Source: Telopea speciosissima
Lineage: Eukaryota > Streptophyta > Magnoliopsida > Proteales > Proteaceae
NCBI RefSeq assembly: GCF_018873765.1
Contig: NC_057923.1
Location: 59,204,593-59,268,592, forward strand
Length of the DNA: 64,000 bases
Direction: 5' to 3'
The notes below the pieces were generated by a model that was given only the letters and a program-made list of their open reading frames with translations, was not told where the DNA came from and searched no databases. The translations under genes and the position numbers were made by a program. Shown here piece after piece: positions 1-26,722 of the stretch; the first letter of the stretch is position 1, and the number at the start of each line of letters is the position of its first letter.

Positions 1-1036
1 TAATTTCCTCGAGTTCCATAAGCTTCAACCTAAAACCATTCAGATATGGGTTTAGTTCACTCTAGGCTGACCTAGTTGATTTAGGTCTTGGGAAAAAAGA
101 AGGTTACCTGGTCGTGTGGCTGGCACAGTTCCTGCACTTGAACACAAAAGTGCATCAAAGTGTGTGAAACTACCACTCTACCCTCCATGAAAACAAAAAA
201 TGGCATCAGTGTTCATGCCTCTACATGCGTTCTCATTGGTCCATGCGCTGATGCAGGGGCTACAGGCCACACAGTGATCTCTTGCCCTTTTTTTTTTTTT
301 TTAATATAATTTTAACCAGTTGACTGTTGTTTTCTGTTTTTCATGGACTCTCTAAAATGAAAAAAATGTTTTGTTAGACTCGAATTTTCTCAGAACGTAT
401 AGTCTGTAGATCCTTATTCCATACTTTTCACGACGACTTGGGACTTGGAAAATTTTCACTAGATTCTAAATGGTAGTGAGGGTTCATCGTCCTTATTGGA
501 CCCACTTCCATAAACGTAGATCAAAACCATCCGATCGGTGGGAATCAATTGGTAGCCCAAATTATGAAAGAAAACAACGGTCAAAAATTCCCCGAACCAG
601 TGGACTACAGTAGCCAATCGTACTCCCGCGATATTTTTTGAAAAAGCTTTCCTTCACAGTCTGCGAGCAGTCTCGAGCTCTGGGAGGCGATGGGGAGGAA
701 CAAATGGAACAATGAGAACACGTTAATGAACATAACCCCATTGGCTCACGTTAGCACGTACAAGATGCTTTCCTGTTACCGTCTGTCTCTTCGATTCTTC
801 TCTTTTCCGTCTCTTCTCATCTTCCTTAATTTTTCGTATTCATACTTATCCTGCGCACCCTCATCACCTCTCTATCAACCTTGTTCACATAATCAAAGGG
901 CTCATCTTGTTTTATGATTGCCTACTAATAATAATAATTCACAAGCTTCCTCTTCTATGCTTTCTAGGAAATTCGAGTTTTTGTTTTTGGGGTTCCTTAC
1001 TTCCTTTATCAGAGCCTGCAAACCCTAACTTAACAT
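1..1036 (+). promoter_or_regulatory. INO80 upstream region and 5' leader
   Basis: This stretch lies directly upstream of the INO80 start codon and contains no gene I can recognise. The last 150 bases or so look like transcribed leader: a pyrimidine-rich run ends in an AG near 967 that could be the acceptor of a leader intron, and a telo-box (AAACCCTAA) sits at 1020-1028. Short open frames at 690-917 and 907-1095 have no recognisable similarity, and the second overlaps the true start in another frame. I cannot place the transcription start; no convincing TATA box is visible. Confidence 0.5.
1020..1028 (+). promoter_or_regulatory. telo-box (AAACCCTAA) just before the INO80 start
   Basis: The motif AAACCCTAA lies eight bases before the ATG at 1037. 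Telo-boxes are known near the 5' ends of many plant housekeeping genes, including translation and chromatin factors. A role here is inferred from sequence and position only. Confidence 0.4.
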
Positions 1037-16908
<15,872 letters not shown>

Positions 16909-17540
16909 AAGTAAGTAGGGAAAATTAAGGCAAATTGAAATTGTTGAAGGTTTTCTGGATGAATTGATCCAAGTGGTGGGCCTCGCTTTCCCTAGCTTGA
17001 CGGAAATGATATTGAAAACGATTTGAGGCTTTTTCTGGTTGGGTTGGACTGCGATACCCCCATATCAAAGCATGAAGGCAAGCGGAGAAGCTGTACAATA
17101 ATATTTTGAATACTTGTTCTCTGCAGCATGGTTGCCAAATCTACAGGTTCGGCATCACTTAATTTTCACCAGGAAATATGTACAGGAGGGTCATTAATCC
17201 TCTCTCTCTCTCTCTCTCTAGTTTTGTCATTCTTTCGGCTGTAAACACAATGTATATCAGATGATGTAGCTGCTAAAAGGGAAAGTGAAGCAGTGATGAA
17301 GAAGCCCTGTATAAAGTATCGAGTGTCAGGAGCAGACTAATAGAAAGTTTGGTTAAGATTATAATTTTTCATTCACTCTCTGATTAGTTGCTTTTAATAT
17401 TTCTTTAGCAATTAACGTCGCAACCCTGGAGCCAACCCATTTCCACCCTTAATGCAGTGCAAAGTAGTCTCTGTCCTGGTTGAACTTTGAACACAAATAA
17501 TGAAAACCCTTGGGAAGTTCTTAATAAACAGCAGTGAAGC
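16909..17540 (+). other. INO80 3' UTR and downstream sequence
   Basis: Non-coding sequence follows the INO80 stop. It includes a (CT)n microsatellite at about 17197-17219 and an AATAAA polyadenylation signal candidate at 17523-17528. I see no other gene. Confidence 0.5.
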
Positions 17541-17946
17541 ATGGCTTATAGATGTGGTGGCACCACTTACAGTGAACTACGAAAAAGGCTTCGGGAAATA
17601 AATCAAGTAAGAAAAATCTCTATTCTTTTGAACATTTTTGCCCTAGTTTGTTGCACATCCTGCAAGAAACCTCTGGCCTTTGGTGCTAGCAAGTCCCTTG
17701 AAAGTCCACAACTCATAGAAGCAAAGTAGACACATGATTTAAATAACATAATAGCTGCCCTTCGATCTACACATCGATCGTATATAAATGGGTTGTTAAC
17801 TATTGTATTAATGTTGACCTTGTGTGTGATATATACTCTACTCAAAGATATGTCCCTTGCTGAGTATTATACATTGCTTTCTGTGGATCACCTAATCCTT
17901 ATCTGTGATGGTTACTTTGAGTTTGACTCAATTACCTACACTGCTG
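17541..17946. other. unassigned spacer between INO80 and the UGT array
   Basis: A short plus-strand frame starts at 17541 (MAYRCGGTTYSELRKRLREI) and meets a possible donor, CAA|GTAAG, near 17604. I cannot match it to any family and no second exon follows. It may be a gene scrap or chance; nothing else is visible. Confidence 0.3.
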
Positions 17947-18477
17947 CTAGAAGCCTTCTCTTGGGTAACCAAACCACAATTCGTTCTCTTTTCTTCCTTC
18001 TACGAGCTTCAAGCGCACGTAATTGACACTTCGAGGGGAATACTTCCAATACCCATTTATCCATTAGGCCCCTCCATCTCTTTCATGTCACTTCAAGACA
18101 CAGTCGCACACTCTGAGTCCGAGTCCAGCAATAGAGATGCAATGGATTACCTTACACCGTGTTTGGTTGCTTAATTCTTTAGGATGTAATTCTCTAAATA
18201 CATGAATTTGATTTAAAAAAATCATTTGGTTGAAAAAATGAATTACCTTCCAAAAATTTACAAAATCTAAAGATTCATCATTTTAGAATAAAAAATGAAA
18301 TCTTGAGATTTCACCTCATGAAACAAAAATTGAGCTGAGGTATAAAAGGGCATGAATCTTGAGAAACAAAAAAATCGTGAAAAATTGAAACTTAGAAGAG
18401 CTGCCGTTCGAAGAGACGCGGAAGAGCTCCATCGAAGAGACCTGGAATAGCGCCGTTCAAAGTGGCTGGACTGTCAA
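17947..18477 (+). pseudogene. UGT87A-like relic (internal exon 2 fragment, interrupted)
   Basis: Bases 17947-18154 encode LEAFSWVTKPQFVLFSSFYE and continue through IYPLGPSI to MDYL, matching exon 2 of the intact UGTs downstream. At 18155 the match is broken by about 305 bp of foreign sequence starting CACCGTGTTTGGTTGC, a typical transposon-end motif. The match resumes at 18460-18477 with AAG TGG CTG GAC TGT CAA (KWLDCQ), exactly the next codons. The following GTTGAGAC...CAAATCTAA then matches the 3' flank of the first intact gene (about 23624), so the PSPG box and stop are deleted. Exon 1 is missing too. It is a dead outlier copy of the array, next to INO80. Confidence 0.8.
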
Positions 18478-19836
18478 GTTGAGACTACTCAAATCTAAGT
18501 AATCTGTTGTCAAAATTTCAAAATATCCTGTCCAGCCGTGGCGGAAGCTGGACCGTCCAGCAACCCCCTAAGATGCTAACACCTGGAAATATATATATCC
18601 AACGGTCAGGGTTTTAAATCCTCATTTTAACCGATTTCTATCTCACCCTCTCGTTCGTTTGTAGGAACCCGACCCGACTAAACCCTTGCCTTCCCCCATA
18701 TTCCATCGTCACCTCCTCGGCTAAAAACCCATTTTCTCTTTCTCTTCTCTTCTCCCTTTCTCCGACAAACTCCGTCTTCCCTGGTTGAACTTGAGGCAAG
18801 CGTCTTTTCTGGATTCATTGTTTTCTCTCCCAATTCTATCTCTCTGAACCCACCTCTCCCCCATTGGAAAGTGCACTCGTTGGTCGCTGGACTCATCTCT
18901 GTCATCTCTCCCATCTCCCTGCCGGCTTGTCCTACACTCTTATCCCACCTTCAATTTCTGTAACACTCTCTTGCATCGACAATGATCCTTCTTCTAAAAA
19001 GATCAGCCGAGAGGGGCAAACCAAATATATCTGCCCAGACACAGAGGCACACAAAATGATCGCATTTTACGTCTTTTCATTGGGGTGCGACGATCATTTT
19101 ACATGCCGATGCATGAATAGTACACTATACACGCTCAAGTAATGTTCTCTTTCCCCATATTTTGTTACCCCCTATAGATTTACGGAGGCATAGCATGCTT
19201 CATGCTTTTCTTTCTCCTATGTCACCACAAAAATATGGACAGACTTGGATAACTATAGTGATGAACGGAATTGATTAATGTTGTTCATCCTGGTAAAGAA
19301 AGATGGCCGGTGCTCCAAAATTACAATCTAATTTGTTCTCTAAAGTTTAGGTGATGATATATATCATTTTTTATTTTGACACTTCTGAGACAAGGAGTGA
19401 CGTAGCTAGCCTTATTTCATGCTTCCATTTTATATATATGGTAAGGGAGAGGGATGGGCACGCCGCTCCTGTGCAGTACACTTTACTTGTTACAATAGGC
19501 AGCATCAATGGGATCATGGAACAAGGCATCAGACAGGAGAGTCATAGAGTTATTTCAAAGGGGGGGAAAAAAGAAATAGACGGATCTGGATCGTCTATGA
19601 CACGCTGCCCGTCCTGCATCATGCTGCACAGACACAGTTATGTATGCTACCCTCACTTGGATAAGGCGCTCAGGTAAAAAATAAGGCAATTATTGCATGC
19701 AGCCCTGTGTTTGCACAACACGACACAGGACGGGCAGCGCATCCTAAAGGATGCAAATTGGAAATAGAGACAACACCTGCTACCAAACGACACACTTCCC
19801 AACTTACAAGTTTCCCTTGATGTGATCAATGTATTG
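18478..19836. other. intergenic spacer with a small inverted repeat
   Basis: No gene is recognisable. Around 18524-18560 the word CCAGCCGTGGCGG recalls the ends of the MITE at 25482-25684. At 19597-19640 and 19704-19745 two arms of about 40 bp are inverted copies (CGCTGCCCGTCCTG, then CAGACACAG or CAAACACAG on the same reading), forming a likely foldback element. The rest is AT-rich with no assigned function. Confidence 0.4.
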
Positions 19837-19845
19837 TTGTTTTTT

Positions 19846-21182
19846 GAGTAAATTACATGCACCCCCAGGAGTTTGAAATAATATCAAACCACCCGAAATA
19901 GTTTCACTTTTAACATGCACCCACTTGGAATTTGGACGACTTACAAATAAATGCCTACTGTCAAATGTAAAACGTTAATTGTAGTTAAATTTTTCTAAAA
20001 CCCTATTTTACCCTTTAGTAATTGACATTGACCCTTTTACTCTTATGAGAGATAACCATAGCCCAAACCCATCTCTCCCAAAACCAAATTTCCATTGTCA
20101 TCTTCCTCCACCTATTTCTTTCTTCTCCGGCGATCTGAGCACAGTCATCACTGCAACTCATGTTTTTCTATTATCATTTCCGTTTATCTGGGTTTTGAAG
20201 AACAAAGAAGCTGAGCACAGTCATGGCCGATGTCACCAATGTCCGCACAATTTCCTCCCCATCTTCTTCTCCGCTCGGGTTTCCTCTTCTTCTTCCTAAT
20301 CTTCTTCTATTTTTTCTGCTCCACTTTTCTTTGCACCACAGCCGACAATCGATTCCAAAGAGTTTGAAAAAAAATGATGGCAGCCAATGGATTCTGATTC
20401 TTTGTTGGGTTTGGAAAAATGGGAATAAAAGAAAAGAAATAGGGATCCGATGGTTATTGGGAGGGAAAATTTAAAAGGAAATCGAAGACATGACGGGATC
20501 AGAAATGATAAATTAGTCGAGGATGAGTGTGGTCATGGCTGGAATTCAGATTGGGGTTTTATTTAGACAAGGATGTGGGTTAGATTAGAAGTGAAAAGAA
20601 ATGGAGAGAAGAATCGGTGATGGTGGGATGAGGGTTTTTAGAATGAAAATGATAAAAAAATAAAAAGAATAGGGATGAAAGGAGTAATAGGGGTTAATGG
20701 AGATGATGGTGGTTTTAGCAGAGATGGCTTTTGAGAGAGGGTCAGTGATGGGGTTTCGGAAATGGAAGATGTATTTGCTTTTGGGATTAGATGGAGAAAA
20801 TGGGCGGACATTGGTGACATCGGCCATGACTGTGCAAAGGGGTGAATGCACGACACGGCGGTGGAGAGACTAACCTTCGCCGAAGGGTGGCTGGGACAGG
20901 GGATGTCCGTTGGCGATGGTTTGGTCTTCTGCAACCTTCACCAGAGGAGGTGTATAGCAAAACCCTAAATCGATTAAGGGATTTTTGGTTTGGAGGAGAA
21001 GATGTAAAAAGGGTAAAATGATAATTGAAATAAGTCATTGATGGAAAAAGGGTAAAATGGTCTTTTTAACTTACAAAACTAACAGTTTACCAACACCGTG
21101 AGCCATTAGGGGTTTTTTAAAATGAAACTAGGGGGTGGTTTGATATTATTTCAAATTTTTGGGGGATGCATGTAATTTACTC
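19846..21182. mobile_element. non-autonomous MULE with 9-bp target duplication
   Basis: The element starts GAGTAAATTACATGCA and ends TGCATGTAATTTACTC. It is flanked by a perfect 9-bp direct repeat TTGTTTTTT (19837-19845 and 21183-21191). The inverted repeats are long: homology can be followed inward to about 20250 on the left and 20800 on the right, where both arms contain CATGGCCGATGTCACCAATG in opposite orientations. The 1,337-bp body has no transposase. Long inverted repeats plus a 9-bp duplication point to the Mutator superfamily. It lies about 300 bp upstream of the first intact UGT, so it may affect that promoter. Confidence 0.85.
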
Positions 21183-21338
21183 TTGTTTTTTTAATTGTTA
21201 TCTTTCCAATCGTGACCATGTGAGCCTCTATAGATTATGTAATTCCCCGTGTCGCTAGTGTTGTGGACCTGTGGTATGGGAGATGCCTTGGAAACCTTTT
21301 ATCTGGAGAGAGAGTCTAGCTCAGAAAATATTTTCCCA

Positions 21339-21348
21339 TATATATAAA
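21339..21348 (+). promoter_or_regulatory. TATA box of the first intact UGT
   Basis: TATATATAAA lies about 145 bases before the ATG at 21493, which fits a leader of roughly 110 nt. A C-rich then A-rich low-complexity stretch (21362-21429) separates it from the conserved leader. Confidence 0.55.
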
Positions 21349-21444
21349 CATATCCATCCCTTCTTCCCCCGACCCCGCCGGCCGCCACCCCCGCCTCCCC
21401 CCCCACAAAAAAAAAAAAGAAAAAAAAAATCTTCTCACGACCAA

Positions 21445-21492
21445 AGGTGAAGTTTCTTCCAAAGCTCCGAACATTTGCATCATATTCCGGCT
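21445..21492 (+). promoter_or_regulatory. conserved UGT 5' leader block, copy 1
   Basis: The block AAGGTGAAGTTTCTTCCAAA, then GCTCCGAAC and ATTCCGGC, precedes the ATG. It recurs before every UGT copy that retains exon 1 (28321, 38593, 50027, 53961) although upstream sequences differ. Confidence 0.6.
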
Positions 21493-23119
21493 ATGTCTCT
21501 CAGTGGCTTAGAGAGAATCACAGGCTGCCACGTGGTAGCAATACCATACCCGGGTCGTGGTCATATCAATCCAATGATGAATGTTTGCGCCCTTCTCGCT
21601 TCAAAAGGCTTAGCCATCACATTTGTAGTCACCGAAGAGTGGCTCTCCTTAATCGGACCAGGATCTGGATCAGCTTCAAACACGCCCAACATCCGGTTTC
21701 GCTCCATCCCTAACGTAATCCCATCGGAGCTGAACCGTGGGTCGGACTTCGCCGGCTTCTTTGAGGCTGTTTGCACCAAGATGAAATCTCCATTTGATCA
21801 ACTTCTTGATCGACTCCACCCACCTGCAACTTGTATTATAGCTGACACTTTCTTGGCATGGGCAGTAACTGTAGGCAACAGGAGGAATATTCCGGTGGCT
21901 CTGTTTTGGCCGATGGCACCGTCGTTGTTTTCATTGCACTATCATTGTCAATTCCTTGTTGCTTGCGGCCACCTATCAATTCCATTTGAAAACATCTCAG
22001 GTATATTCAAAAAGTTCTTAATTCTAACATAGTTCAAATAAACAGAATCAGACACAGCCGATCTAATCCGATCTGACCCATTAGGGTTATGGCGTATTTG
22101 GGCTGATTCCACTTGAATGATCGATAGATCAAACATATTTTCTCATATGAAATGGTAAGTAGTAAGAAATGAATTGCTAAATCTGTTTGCTTTTTTGCTT
22201 CACAGAAAGGAAAGATGAGATCATAACTTACATCCCAGGAATCCCTGCTATACGCCTAGGAGATCTGCCATCCATTTACACTCGCAAGAATGAAATTATA
22301 AAGAGAGTACTAGAAGCCTTCTCTTGGGTAACCAAAGCACAATTCATTCTCTTTACTTCCTTCTATGAGCTTCAATCCCATACAATTGACACCTTAAGGG
22401 GAATAGTTCCAACACCCATTTATCCATTAGGCCCCTCCATCCCATTCATGGCACTTCAAGACACAATCACACACTCTGAGTCTCAGTCCAAGTCCAGCAA
22501 TGGAGATGCCATGGATTACCTTAAGTGGCTGGACTGTCAACCCAAAAATTCTGTCTTGTATGTCTCATTGGGTAGTTTCTTATCTACATCGGCCGCACAA
22601 ATGCGTGAAATTGCAATGGGGTTGCAGAGCAGTGGGGTTCGATACTTGTGGATTGCTCGCGGTGAAGCCCTTAATTTGCAGGAAACTTGTGGTGAAATGG
22701 GACTAGTAGTACCATGGTGTGATCAATTGAGGGTCTTATGCCATTCATCTGTGGCAGGGTTCTTCACACATTGTGGATGGAATTCAATACTAGAAGCCAT
22801 TTACTCAGGGGTTCCAATGCTCACTTTTCCTCTGTTAGTTGACCAAATTCCTAACAGTACTTTTATTGTGGAACACTGGAAGATAGGCTTGAGAGTGAAA
22901 GAGGAGACTGGAGTGGAAAATGTAGTTGGAAGAGGTAAGATTTCTCGTGTTGTGCAAAGGTTGACGGATGGAGATGAAGGAATAGAGCTGAAAGAAAGAG
23001 CTAAAGTACTTCAGAGATCTTGTCACAGAGCTATAGAGAAGGATGGATCTACTTTCACAAACCTCAATGCTTTTATAGGAGATCTTGGAAGCAATATTAC
23101 AAATCTTGAAACTTGCTGA
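21493..23119 (+). CDS. UGT87A2-like: UDP-glycosyltransferase, UGT87A type (UGT copy 1, intact)
   Basis: This family-1 GT-B enzyme transfers a sugar, most likely glucose from UDP-glucose, to a small lipophilic acceptor in the cytosol. Exons are 21493-22000 and 22206-23119 (phase-1 intron of 205 nt), giving 473 residues, normal for the family. The start is the ATG shared by all copies (MSLSGLERITGCHVVAIPYP). Catalytic His24 lies in GRGHINP and the partner Asp118 in IIADTFLAW. The PSPG sugar-donor box spans 330-373, beginning WCDQLRVLCH, with HCGWNS and a final DQ that favours UDP-glucose. VVTEEW, IPSEL and YIPGIP match the UGT87A subfamily. Arabidopsis UGT87A2 influences flowering time and drought/salt responses; the acceptor here is unknown. 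A MULE lies just upstream. No defects are visible. Confidence 0.92.
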
Positions 23120-25430
23120 CAGAAGAGCTTAGTTGGTTCTGATCAAATTTCATTTTAGAATGTCTCAAAAAATGTAATTCCATGAAAGAGAAGCAAATGA
23201 AACACTTTTCACAAAAATTCTCGTAGAAACAAGAATAAAGTTTTCATTGTCTACATGCTATATCATGGATCAATAACTGCATCCAATCTCAAAGAAATTC
23301 CTATTTGTATTGAACTTTTTACTTTTAGAGTGAGATATTTATGGAATCCCCATGAATATAATCAAACTTTATTCCTTAGTATTTACATGAGATTTCTCTT
23401 TCTTATTCTTAAGCAAACCAAAGAGGGCTTATTGATATATTGATATTTTGATATATGATTTATGTTTCATCTTTCGTTTCTTTTCATTTGTTTTGAAAGA
23501 TATTGATTGTTTCCGATTCTTTTCCGATCAAGATATATGACTCTATGGTGTCTAAATAGATATTGTTCATGGATTAACGAAAATGTGCAAAAGCTCTAGT
23601 TTGCCTCTGACATTGTAGAGAGTTGAGACGACCCAAATCTAATGATCTGTTTTATCAATTTCAAAAACCTTTCAAATTTTGGAAGAGATTAGAATTGGAC
23701 ATTCAATGCATGATGAAGTGATAAAGACTTGCTCAAGACCGCACGAACTCGTGCAATGAACGTCTTTAAAGCACTCATAGTTAACAATGGAGGAGCTAAA
23801 AGAACAAGTAGCGTAGCAAGCCTAAATAATTTCAGGACTAGGTGAGAAAAGACATGCATGGCTTAAGATTAACAATAAATATGACCTTGAATAGAGTTTA
23901 ATTAAAAAAAGATTCATGTAGCCAACTCCATTTAATTAGGAGTCCAAGACTCTGAGCATGGAAGGGATTAAAAAAACAGAAAAAAGAAAAGAAAAGACCG
24001 TAGATCTAATCCACTTAAAAAAGGGACAGACTTAGATGATGGCGATAGAAAATGAACTCAAGTTGCGATGTGTTGAGAGCTTCTCATTTTATAATAGAAG
24101 CACGCGGTCATGTAGTAACGGTAAACCAGATTGCCGCGACAATGGAATCTGGGATGGAGGACTTGTAGTATCTCTCTAGATCTGCCAAAAGTGAAACTCT
24201 TTCCTGCTCCATCAAATTTGGAAGACATCCATCCGGCTTGTCCCTTTCCTAGTCTTTATGTGAGATATGATCAATTCCATGTCTTCTTCATGAGGATCGG
24301 GGAAGGTAAGCCCAAATGAGTTCACGGCAAGCGAGAAAATATGTGTATGGCTTAAAATATGGGAAAACGAACGTTGCTTGGTTGCATGGACCTCGCACCC
24401 AGACACAGGAGTGCACGCATTACTGTACCGTGTGCACTCAATGGTCCCCTGTTGGTGTAGGTGACACGCGACTAGACAACGATCTCTTGACCTTAAAATA
24501 TATCTGAGAGAAGGTTTCCCACTCTGCCAATGTGGGAAAGAATCTACACGCCACACCAATTAGTGCTCTAAAAAAGTATCATCCATGTGGAACCCACATT
24601 TTAAAAATAGGTGAAATAAAATAAAATAAAATGTGTATGCCTTTCACTTTTGTGAGAAGGGGTGTGAAAGAATGTGCACACTGACAATAAACATATCTTT
24701 TCCTTATATATACACACACTTACATTTTGGGGTAGAGTTTTTTCGTCTAAGAGCGTGGTCATTGCGCTAACACGAGGGGCCAATGGGAGCTTGCGTAGAA
24801 GCATCAACATGGTGTAATTTTCGCCCTTCATAGAGACGGGGTGATCATGTAACAGGGCTTGTGTTTGGGCATAGGAGCTATAGTCCCACAAGCTCCTTTT
24901 TTCTCATATACTTTTTAATCCTTCTAGTATGACATTTTTTCTCAGCAAAGATAATATATTATCATTTCACATGTCAAATTGAAAAGTACAAGGTTAGATG
25001 GTGACAAAATAATAAAATTCCTTTTTTTCCTGACTTATAGAGCTTATGGGAATAAAATTAAGGAAATTAAAAGAAGACTACAACTTCTAAGTCACCACTT
25101 TGGTGACAAGAAGAAACAATGAAATAGGTTAAAGGATTGTATTTGTTGGGTTCCAACATTTCCAAAAAATGTGAGATTTTTATATAGTACAGGTAAGTAC
25201 GGTGCACCTGAACACCATCATCCAATTTTTCTTGGTATTGGTAAAAATGTGAGATGAAAACAATTTCTAGATTGAGTCTTAAGTTGAGGCGGGTTTTTAG
25301 TTGTTTATATCTGATTCAAAGGGTGGAAGTAAGTTATCCAGGAGTAGAGGCGTCATCTCACTATGCCCTGTGAGAAGACGTAGGAAACACCATCACGTAG
25401 AGATCTCTTTCCCTTTTGTATTTTGGGTGA
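23120..25430. other. intergenic spacer downstream of UGT copy 1
   Basis: No gene is recognisable. The part from about 23620 to 23960 (CATGCATGGCTTAA, ATGTAGCCAACTCC) is homologous to the 3' flanks of UGT copies 2 and 3, showing that the duplication unit extended well past the gene. Short frames at 24131-24319, 24212-24559 and 24601-24891 have no recognisable similarity. Confidence 0.5.
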
Positions 25431-25470
25431 GTGGGTGAGGGGGTGGGGGTGGGGGTGGGGGTGTAGGGGA
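25431..25470 (+). repeat. G-run tract with quadruplex potential
   Basis: GTGGGTGAGGG is followed by several runs of five G separated by single T residues. This is a regular G4-forming pattern on the plus strand. It ends a few bases before the target duplication of the MITE at 25482. Confidence 0.6.
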
Positions 25471-25481
25471 AGAAATGAGCT

Positions 25482-25684
25482 AAATTGGATCTTATCCAGC
25501 CGAGGCGGGAGCTGCACTGTGCAGCACCAAAAACCACCCTAAATACAGGGGGAGGGTGGTCATTTCACATGTGGGGCCCAGGTGGGACCCACCTGTGAAA
25601 TGACTACCTTACCCCTATTTTTTCTATCGTTTAGTGGTGCTACACAGGTGCAGCTCCCGCCACGGCGAGATAAGATCTAATTCC
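25482..25684. mobile_element. 203-bp MITE (MULE-type) with 10-bp target duplication
   Basis: The ends are inverted copies: left ATTGGATCTTATCCAGCCG, right (reverse strand) ATTAGATCTTATCTCGCCG. Each is followed by GGCGGGAGCTGCAC, giving arms of about 48 bp. The direct repeat GAAATGAGCT flanks it at 25472-25481 and 25685-25694. The centre (about 25555-25615) is itself palindromic (GGTGGTCATTTCACA against TGTGAAATGACTACC), so the whole element can fold into one hairpin. Confidence 0.75.
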
Positions 25685-25694
25685 GAAATGAGCT

Positions 25695-26369
25695 TGGATC
25701 AAGGTACTAGTATCGTATCAGCTATATCGATGGATACAATGGGAATCATTGGTATCTGACACCAATATGATACTTATATAGATTGGGAGTATTGGCTAGA
25801 ATGTGAATCAATTTTTTAATTTACGTCCAATGCGAACCGATACAACAATATCCATATCGTAACGGTGTTGGAATTGGTGGTGATGACCAATATAATCACC
25901 GATATCAATACCTATAACCTTGATAGGAGAGTAGTGCACTAGTGCGTGCCACAAAAAAAAAAATTTCAATGTGGGATTTATAGATTGGACACCAAAATCA
26001 ATATGTTTTCTTGAATTTACCTATGATATCTTTAACCATGAGAAGCTATCAGGAGTTTGACGTTGTCCCACCTTTTTGATGTTGTCTTCCCCCTGTAGAA
26101 GTAAAGGAGAAGTGTATTGCTTTAAGAATTTAGAGAGTTTAGAAGCAATGGAATCCTGTGGATCAGAATTCCAAGAGGAGTTACAAAAGACGAAAAAATC
26201 AGGGTGATGAATCCAAGTTTACTGAAAATGAAAAAGTTTCTTATAACTTGGTCTAGAGTCAGAAGTTGAATGAAGTAAAGGGTTACGGTCAGATCCAATA
26301 GATGAAAGTTTAGATATTGAAGCAAGGTGGAAGGTTGACAACCAAGAAGGGGAAGCCATCACACGATCC
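25695..26369. other. intergenic spacer
   Basis: No gene is visible. The region 25700-25925 is rich in ATCGTATC/GATACAA-type words common in dispersed plant repeats. The remainder is unassigned. Confidence 0.4.
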
Positions 26370-26550
26370 AGGCCTAGAGTATGGTATAAGCTCTGTTGGT
26401 AGCCGGAGAAGACATACCGACGGGATAGTCCAATCGGGGTTGCATTTCCTCGGTGTTTACAACGGCCATGGATCTTCTAATGTATGATCTCTCTTTCTCT
26501 CTTTCTCTGATGATCTGTGATTTGTTATAGGTGGAGAAATCTTGTAAAGA

Positions 26551-26722
26551 GTTGCTTACACCACCTTGATTAAGAGGTTTTGCAAATTGGGAAAAGCACA
26601 GGCCGGGTGTCAGTTCTTGAAAGAGATAAAGAGCAAGCGTTGTCTTCCAAACACATATGGGTTTTGTGATTCTGGAAATTTGGATTAAGCTCTTGATTTG
26701 TTTCATGAGATGCAAACCGATG
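26551..26722 (+). pseudogene. PPR-protein fragment, decayed (unit A copy)
   Basis: The plus strand reads LIKRFCKLGKAQAGCQFLKE, then KRCLPN and, after an in-frame TAA, ALDLFHEMQT. This is the pattern of P-class pentatricopeptide repeats (LI-GFCK-G--EAG--FL-EM---GC-PN). A frameshift lies near its start and only about one and a half repeats remain. A better-preserved copy lies at 34691-34861. Confidence 0.6.

Noticed and set aside
17541-17729. Frame starting MAYRCGGTTYSELRKRLREI
   Set aside because: It looks protein-like for about 22 residues and then meets a possible donor, but no family match or continuation is found; kept only as a note in the spacer.
20585-21038. Overlapping minus-strand frames of 83-98 codons inside the MULE
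   Set aside because: One begins MADVTNVR, mirrored by a plus-strand frame in the other arm. This is explained by the inverted repeat; no gene is supported.
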